Notes under the pieces: generated by a model | The model's input: the letters and a program-made list of their open reading frames with translations, nothing else | What the model was told of the DNA's origin: nothing | Database searches by the model: none | Assembly: GCF_048323675.1 (NCBI RefSeq) | Contig: NZ_JBLWFK010000004.1 | Span: 558,001-622,000, forward strand | DNA from: Mangrovimicrobium sp048323675 | Lineage (GTDB): Bacteria; Pseudomonadota; Gammaproteobacteria; Pseudomonadales; Halieaceae | Direction of reading: 5' to 3' | Length of the DNA: 64,000 bases | Made by a program: the position numbers and the translations under genes | Shown: positions 32,644-44,564 of the stretch, one piece after another | Layout: the number at the start of each line of letters is the position of its first letter | Position numbering within the stretch: the stretch's first letter is position 1

Positions 32644-34467
32644 TCAACTCGCGGGGACAGCCGTTCCAATCGCGGCGTACTCGCGAATCACCTCGAGGAA
32701 CTGTGCCCCGTACTTGTCGAGCTTGCGCTCGCCGACGCCGCCAATCCGCCCGAACTCCTCCAGCGACCCGGGAAGCAGCGCGCACATTTCCTGCAGGGTG
32801 CGGTCGTGGAAAATGATGTAGGGCGGAATCCCCTGCTCCTCCGCAAGGCTGCGGCGGCGCTCGCGCAGGGCTTCCCACAGGCCGACGTCGATATCCTCCG
32901 GCAGGGCTTGCCGGGTCTGTTGCTTCGCCGCCTTGCGCACGGGGTCGCGGCGCAGGTCGAGCCGCTCCTCCCCGCGCAGCAGCGGCCGGCAGTTGTCGCG
33001 CAGGCGCAGGGCGCCGTACCGCTCCATATCGACACTCAGGAAGCCGCGGGCGACCAGTTGCCGGAACACCGAGCGCCACTGGTTGCCGTCGAGGTCACTG
33101 CCGACCCCGAAGGTGGGCAGCGCGTCGTGCCCGAACTGCTCCACGCGCTCGGTGCGCTGGCCGCGCAGCACGTCCACCAGGTGATTGACACCAAAGCGCT
33201 GGCCGGTGCGCCAGGCCGCCGACAGCGCCTTCTGCGCCGCCTCGGTGCCGTCCCAGGTGGAGACCGGCTCCAGGCAGGTATCGCAGTTGCCGCAGGCCTG
33301 GTCGAGGGTGTCACCGAAGTAGTGCAGCAGGGCCTGGCGCCGGCAGCTGGTGATCTCGCACAGGCCGAGCATGGCGTTGAGCCGCTGCTGTTCCGCCCGC
33401 TTGTGTTCCACGCTGCCCTCGGAGGCATCCATCATCTGCCGCAGCTTGATGACATCCTGCAGGCCGTAAACCATCCAGGCGTCCGCGGGCTGGCCGTCGC
33501 GGCCGGCGCGGCCGGTCTCCTGGTAGTAGGCCTCCACGGTCTTCGGCAGGTCGAGGTGGGCGACAAAGCGCACGTCGGGCTTGTCGATACCCATGCCGAA
33601 GGCGATGGTGGCCACCATCACCACCCCCTCCTCGCGCAGGAAGCGCGCCTGGTGGGTGGCGCGCAGGCGGGCGTCGAGGCCGGCGTGGTAGGGCAGCGCG
33701 GCAAAGCCCTGCTGGCAGAGCCAGGCGGCGGTTTCCTCGGTCTTGCTGCGCGACATGCAGTAGACGATACCGGCGTCCCGCGGGTGCTCCTCGCGCAGGA
33801 AGCGCAGCAACTGCTGCCGCGGGTTGTGCTTGAGCGCCACCCGGTAGCGGATGTTGGGCCGGTCGAAGCCGGCGATGAACTGGCGGGCATCCCCGAGGTC
33901 GAGGCGGGTCAGGATTTCCTGCCGGGTGCGGGCGTCGGCGGTGGCGGTCAGGGCAATCCGCGGGATATGCGGATAGCGCTCGTGCAGCAGGCTGAGCTGC
34001 AGGTAATCGGCGCGGAAATCGTGGCCCCACTGGGACACGCAGTGGGCCTCGTCGATGGCGAACAGGGCGATGCGAGCCCGGTCCAGTAACGCCTGCATGC
34101 GCGGCTGGATCAGGCGTTCCGGCGCCACGTAGAGCAGGTCGAGCTCCCCGGCGAGCAGGGCCGCCTCCACCGCGCGGGCCTCCTCGGCGGGCAGGCTGGA
34201 ATTCAGGTACCCAGCGCGCACCCCGAGCTGGCGCAGGCTGTCCACCTGGTCCTGCATGAGGGCGATCAGTGGCGACACCACCACCCCGCAGCCGTCCCGT
34301 ACCAGCGAAGGCACCTGGTAGCACAGGGACTTGCCGCCCCCGGTGGGCATCAGTACCAGCGCATCGCGACCGGCGCACAGCTCGCCGACGACTTCGCCCT
34401 GCAGCGGGCGAAACGCATCGAAACCGAAGGTGGATTGCAGAACCTGGAGGGCGGGGTCGAATGACAT
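32644..34467 (-). CDS. recQ: ATP-dependent DNA helicase RecQ
   Basis: 607 residues, as in E. coli RecQ. Start ATG 34467; the frame is open further upstream but the added codons are not RecQ-like. Superfamily 2 helicase motifs: [15 protein letters not shown] (I), [17 protein letters not shown] (II and aromatic loop), ALTATAD (III), [16 protein letters not shown] (V), [14 protein letters not shown] (VI). The RQC zinc site uses CEITSCRR...CGNCDTC, followed by a winged helix. A C-terminal HRDC domain (about 520-600, [20 protein letters not shown]) ends the protein. Unwinds recombination and repair intermediates with 3'-5' polarity. Confidence 0.97.
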   Translation of the reverse strand: MSFDPALQVLQSTFGFDAFRPLQGEVVGELCAGRDALVLMPTGGGKSLCYQVPSLVRDGCGVVVSPLIALMQDQVDSLRQLGVRAGYLNSSLPAEEARAVEAALLAGELDLLYVAPERLIQPRMQALLDRARIALFAIDEAHCVSQWGHDFRADYLQLSLLHERYPHIPRIALTATADARTRQEILTRLDLGDARQFIAGFDRPNIRYRVALKHNPRQQLLRFLREEHPRDAGIVYCMSRSKTEETAAWLCQQGFAALPYHAGLDARLRATHQARFLREEGVVMVATIAFGMGIDKPDVRFVAHLDLPKTVEAYYQETGRAGRDGQPADAWMVYGLQDVIKLRQMMDASEGSVEHKRAEQQRLNAMLGLCEITSCRRQALLHYFGDTLDQACGNCDTCLEPVSTWDGTEAAQKALSAAWRTGQRFGVNHLVDVLRGQRTERVEQFGHDALPTFGVGSDLDGNQWRSVFRQLVARGFLSVDMERYGALRLRDNCRPLLRGEERLDLRRDPVRKAAKQQTRQALPEDIDVGLWEALRERRRSLAEEQGIPPYIIFHDRTLQEMCALLPGSLEEFGRIGGVGERKLDKYGAQFLEVIREYAAIGTAVPAS

Positions 34468-34632
34468 GGCGGCAGTATAACCCGAGCGCTGCACCGGCTG
34501 GGCGTCAAAAGCGCTCGCCGGGGCACAAATTCCACCGTGTTCCCGGAGCGACCCATGCAGCGGCGTTCGCCGGATGCCAACTGCCCTGTCCTTGTCTACA
34601 CTGACAATCGAGCCAACTGCGTTGGAGGCGAC

Positions 34633-34821
34633 ATGGACATTCAGGTTGGGGGCGTATTCGGCCTGCTGATTCTGATCGGCGATATCTGGGCCATCATCAA
34701 TATTCTCGGCAGCAGGAGCGAGACTCTCCACAAGCTCCTGTGGATCCTGCTGGTCATCTTCCTGCCCCTGGTTGGGCTGGTGATCTGGTTCTTCGCGGGA
34801 CCGCGGTCCAACAGCGGCTAG
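34633..34821 (+). CDS. PLDc_N domain small membrane protein
   Basis: 62 residues from ATG 34633, with GGAGG 5 bases upstream. Two helices ([17 protein letters not shown] and [22 protein letters not shown]) with the PLDc_N signature: Asp-Ile-Trp-Ala-Ile in the first helix, then [15 protein letters not shown] and a terminal W-F-F-x-GPR. This is the N-terminal membrane module of cardiolipin synthases standing alone; such small proteins are common and uncharacterised. Divergent from recQ. Confidence 0.88.
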   Translation: MDIQVGGVFGLLILIGDIWAIINILGSRSETLHKLLWILLVIFLPLVGLVIWFFAGPRSNSG

Positions 34822-35105
34822 CTGTTCTGCTGCCGGTTCGGGTGGCGGCCTGACGGGCGCTGCACGTCTTCCTGCGATACCTGGTCTTGTTTGGGTGGGG
34901 TGGGGTGGGCGGCCCGGCGGCCGCCAGACCGCCAGACCAACCGACACGCCAACCCCGGGGGCCGCAGGCTGTCCTCGCCAGTCCCGACTAGACATAAGTC
35001 ACGCGGAAATTCCATATCGAATTGCCCTGCGCCTTGACGCATAATCCCCCTCCGAATCCATCCCGAAGTTTCACTCCAATCGCGGTAGGCACTGAAAAAA
35101 ACAGC

Positions 35106-37430
<2,325 letters not shown>

Positions 37431-37439
37431 GACGCGCCC

Positions 37440-38771
37440 TCAGGGCGTTAAGGTCCGCGTGCAGCGCACTCGCGCGGAATCGCTCTTGGAGACCACAGTG
37501 ACCGACTGGTAGCTGAAGGGGATCTGGTACGCCTCATTCGGCGCGGCCTCTGTGGAAGCCCAGTAGGACCCCAGCGCATAGCCTCCCACTGCCACCCTGT
37601 TCAGGTACATCGACGACAGCTCGTGGGCGGCTGGCAGGAACCAGTCGGTGTAGCAGGCATTGCCCGCCTGGCAGGGGGTATTGCCCTGTGAGTCCACCTC
37701 GTAGTCGGCGCACAGCTGCGCAGCATAGGGCGTGCCGCCATTGTTGCCGAGCACCGCGACGATCTGCGCCGTATTCCCCGCGCCATTGCCCAGGGATTGC
37801 GCGCCGGTCGCCGTGCCGAACCCGCCCCACTGGATGCCTGCGCTGCTGTCGGCCGTCGCCGCCACCAGGCTGTTCCCGCCATTCAGCGCCGTGATCACGC
37901 CGCCGCCGGCCGCCTGCCCCACCGCGGTCGCGAGATAGGTGAAGCCGCTGGCGAGGGTGGCAGTGCCGGCGGGCGCGCTCACTGCGACGTCCACCGCGCC
38001 GGCCGCGTGCGCCGGCGCGACTGCCGTGATGGTCGTGCTGCCGACCACGTTGACGCTGGTCGCCGGCACGCCGTCGAAGGTGACCCCGGTCGCGCCGGCC
38101 AGGTTGGCGCCGGTAATCGTCACGCCGACCTGACCGCTGGCGCTGCCGGAGGCGGGACTGATCGCACTCACCTCCGCCAGAGACGTGTAGAAATTGCGAC
38201 ACACAGTGTCCACGTCCACCCGGCAGCTGTCGCCGTCGGCGAGGACCAGCCCTGCCGCACAGGCGGACGGCACCGGTGTCGGGGCGCTGCCGGCGGGCAG
38301 CAGTACGCCCGACAGCCCGCCGGGGAAGCACTGGGCGGAATCCGGCTGGGTGATCGACGCGACCCGCAGCGCGACGCCCGATGCGTTGGTGAAATCCGCG
38401 ACCTCGAAGCCGGCGATGTCGCCGCCCGAAGGTATCTGCGTCACCGGAATGGACAGGGTCTCGCCCGCCGGGTCGCTAAAGGTGAGCAGCAGCTGCGCCC
38501 GCAGCTCTGCGCTCTGGGCGAAGAGGCCGGCGCAGATAGCGGACACCAGCAGTGGCAGCGCTCGCCCGAAGCTGCGCCCCCGGCACAGCGCCAGCAAGCC
38601 CAGCGCCAGCAGCGCCATGGACAACATGCCGAGCAACCAGCCGGCATCGACCGGGACGGGGCTGGCAACGGCTGCCGCCGATGGCGCAGTGGTAAGCTGC
38701 TGCCCGAACGCAGAAGTCCCCAGGCCCAGAAACAGAACTGCGCAACCACGCCCGCGCTGTGAACAACCCAT
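37440..38771 (-). CDS. IPT/TIG and DUF1566-type surface protein, possible internal sorting signal
   Basis: 443 residues from ATG 38771, preceded by AAGGAG (an upstream in-frame GTG is not used). The signal peptide ends near AFGQ. Residues ~40-75 form PVPVDAGWLLGMLSMALL, a hydrophobic helix, then the basic CRGRSFGRA: a motif-helix-Arg layout of the exosortase/sorting type but near the N-terminus, as described for 'midcut' proteins processed by an exosortase (XrtH). An IPT/TIG Ig-like domain follows (~200-290, VSAISPASGSASGQVGVTIT) and then a DUF1566/Lcl-type domain (NGGNSLVAATADSSAGIQWG, DWFLPAAHELSSMYL, SYWASTEAAPNEAYQI). Probably exported and surface-exposed. No exosortase gene lies in the window. 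Confidence 0.75.
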   Translation of the reverse strand: MGCSQRGRGCAVLFLGLGTSAFGQQLTTAPSAAAVASPVPVDAGWLLGMLSMALLALGLLALCRGRSFGRALPLLVSAICAGLFAQSAELRAQLLLTFSDPAGETLSIPVTQIPSGGDIAGFEVADFTNASGVALRVASITQPDSAQCFPGGLSGVLLPAGSAPTPVPSACAAGLVLADGDSCRVDVDTVCRNFYTSLAEVSAISPASGSASGQVGVTITGANLAGATGVTFDGVPATSVNVVGSTTITAVAPAHAAGAVDVAVSAPAGTATLASGFTYLATAVGQAAGGGVITALNGGNSLVAATADSSAGIQWGGFGTATGAQSLGNGAGNTAQIVAVLGNNGGTPYAAQLCADYEVDSQGNTPCQAGNACYTDWFLPAAHELSSMYLNRVAVGGYALGSYWASTEAAPNEAYQIPFSYQSVTVVSKSDSARVRCTRTLTP

Positions 38772-38895
38772 ACACTTCTCCTTGTGCACCCACCACGGGG
38801 ACTGCGGCTACGAAAAAAAGGATTGTACAAACTGACTTTTGTAGGAATCGATCAATAACTGGAGATTTTTACATTGGGGAATCGGTGCGCTCCCC

Positions 38896-39804
38896 TCACT
38901 CCCAGCCCAGTTCCGCCGCCGACAGCGATACCGCCGGCGGCCCCGCCGGGTTATAGCGCCCGCGCAGCCAGCCGCTGCTCGCCTGCAGCGCCCCGGGACT
39001 GGCGTACAACAGGGGCAGTTCCACCAGCGCGGAATCGCCGGCCCGGTTCAGGGTCACCAGGTGGCCCGGGCGTCCCTGCAACGCGGTCACCTGCAACTGG
39101 TCCCACTCCACCGCCACGCCCAGCGCTGGCTGGCGCGCCAGTTCCGAGGCCAGCGCTTCCAGCTCGCGCATCAGCTGGCCGCACAATTCGCGCCGCGTGT
39201 TCAGGTTGGCCGTACCGGGAAAGTTCACCCGCAGGTTGCGGTAAACACAGGCCGCGGTCCCCGGCCCGAATTCCCAGTTGAGGTTGACCGGGGCCGGCGG
39301 CGGCGCCAGCGGTATGGCATCCACAGCGACCAATTGCTCGCAGACACCGGGGCGGCAGAAGCGCGCCAGCACGGCCTGTTCATAGGCCGCCTGCTGCTCC
39401 GGTCGCGGGTGCGCGAGGATCACCACACGCCCGGCCACGTCGAGGAAGGGCACATCGTTGGGGTGCCGCTGCATTGCCAGCGGCGCGCCGGCTTCCAGGG
39501 TTTCCACCAGCGGCAGCAACTGCATGGCATAGCGGTCTACCGCGCCGGCCCAGGAACGCAGGGTGCGGGCGTCGGCTTCCTCGGTCTCCCGTGCCTGGCG
39601 GCGGGCGAGATCCGCCTCCGCCAGGTAGGTTTCGGTGAGCTCGAGGATGGCGACGCTGGCAAAGCGCGCCCGCAGCGACTGGTCCTCGCTCGCCGCGAGT
39701 GAACTCACCACCCGCTCAAAGCGCGATTCGGCGTGTACCGGCAAGGCTGGAATCAGCGTCATCGCCAGCAGCAGGCCGCGCGCACTACAGGAGATTAGGC
39801 GCAT
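38896..39804 (-). CDS. Exported protein of the acyltransferase cluster
   Basis: 302 residues. Signal peptide (LLLAMTLIPALPVHA) and a helical first half (FASVAILELTETYLAEADLA, a possible coiled-coil), then a mixed domain with three Cys pairs (FCRPGVC, AACVYRNL, ELCGQL). No motif recognised. It lies 3 bases after the AlgJ-like gene and is on the same message, so the most likely role is a periplasmic partner in polysaccharide or other O-acylation. Such a third gene is common next to AlgI/AlgJ pairs outside alginate producers, but its biochemistry is unknown. Confidence 0.78.
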   Translation of the reverse strand: MRLISCSARGLLLAMTLIPALPVHAESRFERVVSSLAASEDQSLRARFASVAILELTETYLAEADLARRQARETEEADARTLRSWAGAVDRYAMQLLPLVETLEAGAPLAMQRHPNDVPFLDVAGRVVILAHPRPEQQAAYEQAVLARFCRPGVCEQLVAVDAIPLAPPPAPVNLNWEFGPGTAACVYRNLRVNFPGTANLNTRRELCGQLMRELEALASELARQPALGVAVEWDQLQVTALQGRPGHLVTLNRAGDSALVELPLLYASPGALQASSGWLRGRYNPAGPPAVSLSAAELGWE

Positions 39805-39807
39805 CCG

Positions 39808-41007
39808 CTATTCCCTCTCGGCTTCCACGACATGCGACGCGCCGTCGAACTCGTAGGCCATGGCACGCAGCAGGTTGCGCTCGACCACCAGGAAGACGAC
39901 GAAATCCGGCCGCTTTTCCCGCACAAATTTCCGCAGGCGCTCCCCGTTCAGCAGGTAGGCAATGTGGGCGTGCCAGACAGTCTGGAAGCTGTGATTGAAA
40001 TATTGTGATACCGCAATGCCGAACGAGTCCTGCACCAGCAGCAGGGATCTGGCATTCAGGGCATCCGTGTTGCGCAGTTCACGGGCAAAGAAATAGGTGG
40101 GCACCACCGGCTCGTCGCCCACCGGCACACAGTCCGTGCTGCCCCTGAAGTCCTGGTCGAGCTTGATAAAACACTGCGCCGGCGCGCGCCGGTGAATCCG
40201 CTGTTCATACCACTGGTCGTAGTCCCCGGGCAGCAACTGGTTGATACGCAGTAGCTTGGCGAGCCCCGTGGCGGGGCCTCGTGCCAGGGTGAAACTCACA
40301 TCGCTCTCCTCGAGAGCCCGCAGTTGCGGGTCCTGGGCGGCCAGTGCCTGCATGACTGCCGCATAGCCGGAAAATGCCGCGGGTGCCGTCCAGTGGGAGT
40401 CGGTGCGGTTGTAGAGCACATCGCGACAGCATTTCCCGGCGCCGATGACCGGTGCGGTGTCCACGATCTGTACACCCCCCGCGAGCGCCGCCGCCACCAG
40501 GCGCTCCCGGGTAGCGTCCTTGCCGAAGGGCAGCCAGGCGGGCGCGAATTCCGGGTAGATGGTGTGCTTGTTGGGCGCTATCGCAAACAGCGAACCCACC
40601 CCCTGGGCCTGTAACCAGTCCTGCCGCTGCAACAATTGCCCGGACCAGCGCCCGGTGGACACCGGCGGCGGTGAGCCATCGCCACCGGCCGCCGCGGAGG
40701 CCACCCCTTCGAACTTGTCACCCAGGTAGAGCCAGCCCTCCCTGCCGACCAGGGCAAAGCGCGGCTGCACGCTGATCCCCGAGCGGTAGAGTGCCAGCGC
40801 CACGCGCTCACTGATATGCCCGTTCTCGAACAACAGGTGCAACCGCTCCGCCGTGCCGCCCCGCGCGAAGCGCCGGGCTTGCTCTTCAGTCCACTGCTGC
40901 AGGTTCCAGGCCGCATAGGTCGCCAACAGGCCAATCACGATGGCCACGAACGCCACAATCTGCCGGCTAGAAGTTGAAATAGAGGAATACACTGGGACTT
41001 CCCGCAA
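39808..41007 (-). CDS. AlgJ/AlgX-like SGNH O-acetyltransferase component
   Basis: 399 residues from TTG 41007; GTG 40992 is an alternative giving a shorter cytoplasmic tail. One N-terminal helix (IVAFVAIVIGLLATYAAW), then a periplasmic SGNH-like domain of the ALGX type: the Asp/His pair in YNRTDSHWTAPAAFSGY, the nucleophile Ser in LLLVQDSFGIAVSQYF, and a Tyr/Lys-containing IAPNKHTIYPE. In AlgJ/AlgX the Ser takes acetyl from the AlgI/AlgF relay and transfers it to the sugar polymer. The start overlaps the AlgI-like gene by 41 bases. No polymer synthase is nearby, so the acceptor is unknown. Confidence 0.87.
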   Translation of the reverse strand: MREVPVYSSISTSSRQIVAFVAIVIGLLATYAAWNLQQWTEEQARRFARGGTAERLHLLFENGHISERVALALYRSGISVQPRFALVGREGWLYLGDKFEGVASAAAGGDGSPPPVSTGRWSGQLLQRQDWLQAQGVGSLFAIAPNKHTIYPEFAPAWLPFGKDATRERLVAAALAGGVQIVDTAPVIGAGKCCRDVLYNRTDSHWTAPAAFSGYAAVMQALAAQDPQLRALEESDVSFTLARGPATGLAKLLRINQLLPGDYDQWYEQRIHRRAPAQCFIKLDQDFRGSTDCVPVGDEPVVPTYFFARELRNTDALNARSLLLVQDSFGIAVSQYFNHSFQTVWHAHIAYLLNGERLRKFVREKRPDFVVFLVVERNLLRAMAYEFDGASHVVEAERE

Positions 41008-42439
41008 GAAGGAACAGGACTGCCAGGGCGAATGCGCAGGCGGCGATCACGATTTTCCAGTTGGGCAGCGCAATGGCACCCGCATCGTAACCCGACTGCT
41101 CCATGCTGTTACGCGCGAACACGGTCGCCAGCAGCACCAGCGGCGCCAGCCACAGCAGGGACAGGTTCAGCCCGCCGACGACAATCGAATACAGCGGATT
41201 GTCCGCCTGTTGCATCGCCTGGTACAGCAGCACACCGGACAGGCCGCTGTCCGCCGGGGAAAACATGGCGCCAATAATCCGTTGCGCTGTCGCCAGGTCC
41301 GGCGCGCGGAAAAACACCCAGGTGATGTTGATGAAATTGAAAGTCAGCAACCAGCCCAGCCAGCGCGGCATGGGGCGCGCGAATGTACTCCACAGGCGCT
41401 GAACCACCATCGCCAGCCCGTGCATCCCCCCCCAGACGATAAAGGTCCAACCCGCTCCGTGCCAGATACCGCCGACGAGAAAAGTCAGCAGCAGGTTGCG
41501 CAGGGTTTTCCTGGTTCCCGACTGGCTGCCCCCCAGCGGGATGAAAACATAATCACGCAACCAGGTGGACAGGGTGATGTGCCACATCCGCCAGAACTCC
41601 CTGATGCTAGAGGCGCGGTAGGGCGACAGGAAATTCACCGGCAGGCGAATACCGAACAACAACGCCGCGCCGATCGCCATATCCGAGTAACCGGAAAAGT
41701 CGTAATACAGCTGGAAGGTATAACTGAGGCTGGTCAGCCAGGCATCGGAGCGGCTCAGCACGGCCTGGCTGAAACCGGCGTCGGCGAGCGGTGCGAAGGA
41801 ATCGGCGACACAGACCTTCTTGAACAGGCCGAGGGCAAAAATGAACAGGCCCTGTGCTGCCAGGGCGCTGCCGGCAACGGAGTTGCCGCCGGCGGCCACC
41901 GCCGCGAACTGCGGCATCATCTGCTTGTGGTGGACGATGGGCCCGGCGATCAATTGGGGAAAGAAGGTGACAAATACGCAGTAATTGACGAAACCGTATT
42001 CATGGGCGAAACCCTTGTAGCAATCGACGAGGTAGGCGATTTGCTGGAAGGTAAAAAAACTGATCGCCAGTGGCAGCACCAGTGCGGCCATTGAAAAATC
42101 ACTACCGCCCAGGGCGTTGAACAATTCCAGCAGGAACCCGGCGTATTTGAAGTAGGCCAGCACGCCCAGGTTGAAGAACAGGCCCAGTCCCAGTAACGCG
42201 CCGGCGTGCCCCCTGCCCTCCCGTGTCTTTGCCAGCGCGATACCGAGGTAGTAGTTCACCACGATGGACAGCAAGAGCAGCGGCAGGTATTCCAGCTTCC
42301 AGTAGGCATAGAAATACAGGGAAGCGATTACCAGCCAGGCCTTTGCTGCGCCGGCTCGCCCCAGGCGCAGCAAACAATGATAGGCGAGTACCACCAGCGG
42401 CAGGAACAGGAACAGGAAGGTGGTGGAATTGAACAGCAT
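40967..42439 (-). CDS. MBOAT family O-acyltransferase (AlgI-like)
   Basis: 490 residues with about twelve helices. MBOAT landmarks: FFPQLIAGPIVHHKQMMPQF, YYDFSGYSDMAIGAALLFGI, then NFLSPYRASSIREFWRMWHITLSTWLRDYVFIPLGGS with the conserved W-H-I-T-LS-W-LRDY, and the active-site His in FLVGGIWHGAGWTFIVWGG. AlgI-type proteins move an acetyl group from the cytoplasm across the inner membrane to a periplasmic SGNH protein. Forms an overlapping operon with the AlgJ-like gene and the exported protein that follows. Confidence 0.95.
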   Translation of the reverse strand: MLFNSTTFLFLFLPLVVLAYHCLLRLGRAGAAKAWLVIASLYFYAYWKLEYLPLLLLSIVVNYYLGIALAKTREGRGHAGALLGLGLFFNLGVLAYFKYAGFLLELFNALGGSDFSMAALVLPLAISFFTFQQIAYLVDCYKGFAHEYGFVNYCVFVTFFPQLIAGPIVHHKQMMPQFAAVAAGGNSVAGSALAAQGLFIFALGLFKKVCVADSFAPLADAGFSQAVLSRSDAWLTSLSYTFQLYYDFSGYSDMAIGAALLFGIRLPVNFLSPYRASSIREFWRMWHITLSTWLRDYVFIPLGGSQSGTRKTLRNLLLTFLVGGIWHGAGWTFIVWGGMHGLAMVVQRLWSTFARPMPRWLGWLLTFNFINITWVFFRAPDLATAQRIIGAMFSPADSGLSGVLLYQAMQQADNPLYSIVVGGLNLSLLWLAPLVLLATVFARNSMEQSGYDAGAIALPNWKIVIAACAFALAVLFLLAGSPSVFLYFNF

Positions 42440-42571
42440 CGGGGCCCGGGCGGCGGTTATTGTTGTGGGTAAAAACGCGAAAGCTTACTACCAAGCCGCC
42501 GAGGAATCACCTGCACCGGCATCCGGGGAGTTTGGCACTGGCCTGCTGGCGCGAAGAAATATCCCGCGCAA

Positions 42572-43471
42572 CTACCAGCCGGCGGAGCCCCGCGGGCATT
42601 CCCGCGGCCAACCGGGCGACTGCGGATTCAGTGCTGGGCCAGTGGCGTCCTCACGCCACTGCTCCGGGTCCACGCGGTAGTAGTCTTTCAATACCCGGAA
42701 CAGTTCGGGATAGGCCCTGGCCATGGCCCGGGGGCGTTCGTAGAACAGCTCGGTGATGACCGCAAAGAATTCCGCCGGGTTGGTCGCGCCGTAATCGTCG
42801 ATCAAGCCGTGGCGGCCGTGGTGAAGCTGGTTGCGCAGGTGCTCGAACTCGTGTCCCAGTACCGCGGACCACTGCCGGTAGCCCTCGCGGGTGTAGAGCA
42901 GCGGCGCGCCGTCGGCGCTGCCGTCTTCCTGGTCGAGTTGGTGGGCGAATTCGTGCAGCACCACGTTGTGACCGTCGCTGTTATCGAGCAGGCCCTGCTG
43001 TACGCTGTCCCAGGCCAGTACCACCCGCCCGTTGCTCCAGGAAACACCGAGGAACGAGGTTCTCGCGTGGGACACCAGGCCGTCCTCATCGTGCTGCGGC
43101 TGGCGGTTGCGAAAGGCCGTGGGAAACAGGTAAATCCAGCGCAGGCCGCGGAAACCATTGGTGGGACGGTTCAGTAACAGGGTACAGGCCTGTGCTGCGA
43201 TAACCACCCGCATCTGCTCGGTGACTTCCAGCCCCTCACAGCCGCTGAACCGCTTGTCGTAGAGGAATGCCTGTACCTGTTGACGCAGTTCGCACTGCAG
43301 CGACGCGGGCATCCGGGCAAACCATGGCAACTGGTGCAGGAAAGCCTCCCAACCGGGAGGAAAGGGCTGGGCCAGGGCCCGGCGGCGGCGGTAGCGAGGC
43401 AGCCAGACGAACAGGGCGGCGCCCGCCAGGCCCAGCAGCAGGCAGAACAGGACCCACTGGAGAAAGCTCAT
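42572..43471 (-). CDS. mtfA: MtfA-like zinc peptidase
   Basis: 299 residues. N-terminal helix (WVLFCLLLGLAGAALFVWL) then the MtfA (Mlc titration factor A) domain: WEAFLHQLPWFARMP, VTEQMRVVIAAQACTLLLNR, SWSNGRVVLAWDSVQQGLLD and zinc motif VVLHEFAHQLDQEDG near residue 170, followed by NPAEFFAVITELFYERP containing the third ligand Glu. In E. coli MtfA binds Mlc and de-represses ptsG; it also has aminopeptidase activity. The added membrane helix differs from E. coli MtfA but is common in related marine proteins. Ends with a Pro/Arg-rich low-complexity tail. Confidence 0.92.
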   Translation of the reverse strand: MSFLQWVLFCLLLGLAGAALFVWLPRYRRRRALAQPFPPGWEAFLHQLPWFARMPASLQCELRQQVQAFLYDKRFSGCEGLEVTEQMRVVIAAQACTLLLNRPTNGFRGLRWIYLFPTAFRNRQPQHDEDGLVSHARTSFLGVSWSNGRVVLAWDSVQQGLLDNSDGHNVVLHEFAHQLDQEDGSADGAPLLYTREGYRQWSAVLGHEFEHLRNQLHHGRHGLIDDYGATNPAEFFAVITELFYERPRAMARAYPELFRVLKDYYRVDPEQWREDATGPALNPQSPGWPRECPRGSAGW

Positions 43472-43477
43472 CGCAGT

Positions 43478-44422
43478 CTACTCCACCGTGCAGATCCGGT
43501 TGCGCCCGGTTTGCTTGGCCTGGTACAGGCTGCGATCCACCCGTTCAATGAACGCCAGCGGATCGTCGCCGCGGTCAGGTACGGTACTGCCGACGCCGAG
43601 GCTGATGGTCAGGTTGCCCCCGGCACGAGAGCGGGCATGGGGAATCGCCTCCCGGCGCAGCAGTTCCTGGCAGCGCTGGGCCACCATCTGCGCGGCTGCG
43701 GCCTCGGTTTCCGGTAACACCCAGATGAACTCCTCGCCGCCAAAGCGGGCAAAGAAGTCCCGTGGCCGGCGGGCGGCGTTTTCCAGCAGGTTGGCGACCC
43801 GCCGCAGGCATTCGTCACCCTGGATATGCCCGTAGTGGTCGTTGTATTCCTTGAAAGCATCGATATCGAGCAGGATCAGCGACAGCGGCTGGCGGCTGCG
43901 AATCGACTGCGACCACTCGACATCCATGATCGAGTCGAACATCCGCCGGTTGGCGATGCCGGTCAGGCCGTCCTTGTAGGAAAGCTCCTCCAGTTCCTGC
44001 TGTACCCGGGCCAGTTTCTCCTCAGTGCGCTTGCGTTCACTGATATCGAACATAAAGCCGACCAGGGCCTCCACCGAACCGTCCTCCCGGCGCACCACGT
44101 GGACCACGTCGCGAATCCAAACGTACTCGCCATCACTGGTCAGGGCGCGATAGTCCGCCTCGTGGTCGACACCGGACTCGGATTGCGACACGCAGTAGTT
44201 CACTACCCACTCGCGGTCCTCCGGGTGCATGCGCTCCGCCCAGTCCTCGACGCTGACCCAACTGGACTGGCGCCAGCCGAGCAGCGATTCGATCTGCGGG
44301 CCGATGTAACTGAACTGCATGGTCGCCCAGTCAATGCGCCAGGGAATGGCGCGGGTCGATTCGAGCAGGGTCCTGTAGATGCCTTCGTCATCCTGCTGTG
44401 CGGGTACTTCCTGTTTGGTCAT
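43478..44422 (-). CDS. PAS-GGDEF diguanylate cyclase
   Basis: 314 residues. One PAS domain with PAC extension (about 15-130: MQFSYIGPQIESLLGWRQSSW, EYVWIRDVVHVVRREDGSVE) and a GGDEF domain (~145-310) with DGLTGIANRRMFD, LILLDIDAFKEYNDHYGH and the catalytic loop as RFGGEEFIWVL; GGEEF is an active form. The I-site RxxD four residues before GGEEF is not intact (RPRDFFARF gives RPRD slightly upstream). Makes cyclic di-GMP in response to a PAS-sensed cue. No transmembrane segment. Lies 6 bases upstream of mtfA on the same strand. Confidence 0.93.
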   Translation of the reverse strand: MTKQEVPAQQDDEGIYRTLLESTRAIPWRIDWATMQFSYIGPQIESLLGWRQSSWVSVEDWAERMHPEDREWVVNYCVSQSESGVDHEADYRALTSDGEYVWIRDVVHVVRREDGSVEALVGFMFDISERKRTEEKLARVQQELEELSYKDGLTGIANRRMFDSIMDVEWSQSIRSRQPLSLILLDIDAFKEYNDHYGHIQGDECLRRVANLLENAARRPRDFFARFGGEEFIWVLPETEAAAAQMVAQRCQELLRREAIPHARSRAGGNLTISLGVGSTVPDRGDDPLAFIERVDRSLYQAKQTGRNRICTVE

Positions 44423-44564
44423 GGCTCAACTTGTTAAATCGGGAAAATCTGCGGGTACTGAATAGTACATGCTGGGGCCACAGGCAAGGGCGGCGAGGTG
44501 AAAACGGGAACTGGCGCCAGGTTACAGCCTGGTCATCGTCACGACCGGGGCCCGGTCGCAGCGA

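Noticed and set aside
42440..42571. Small gene between the AlgI-like and mtfA genes
   Set aside because: Short open frames only, without ribosome site or protein-like composition.
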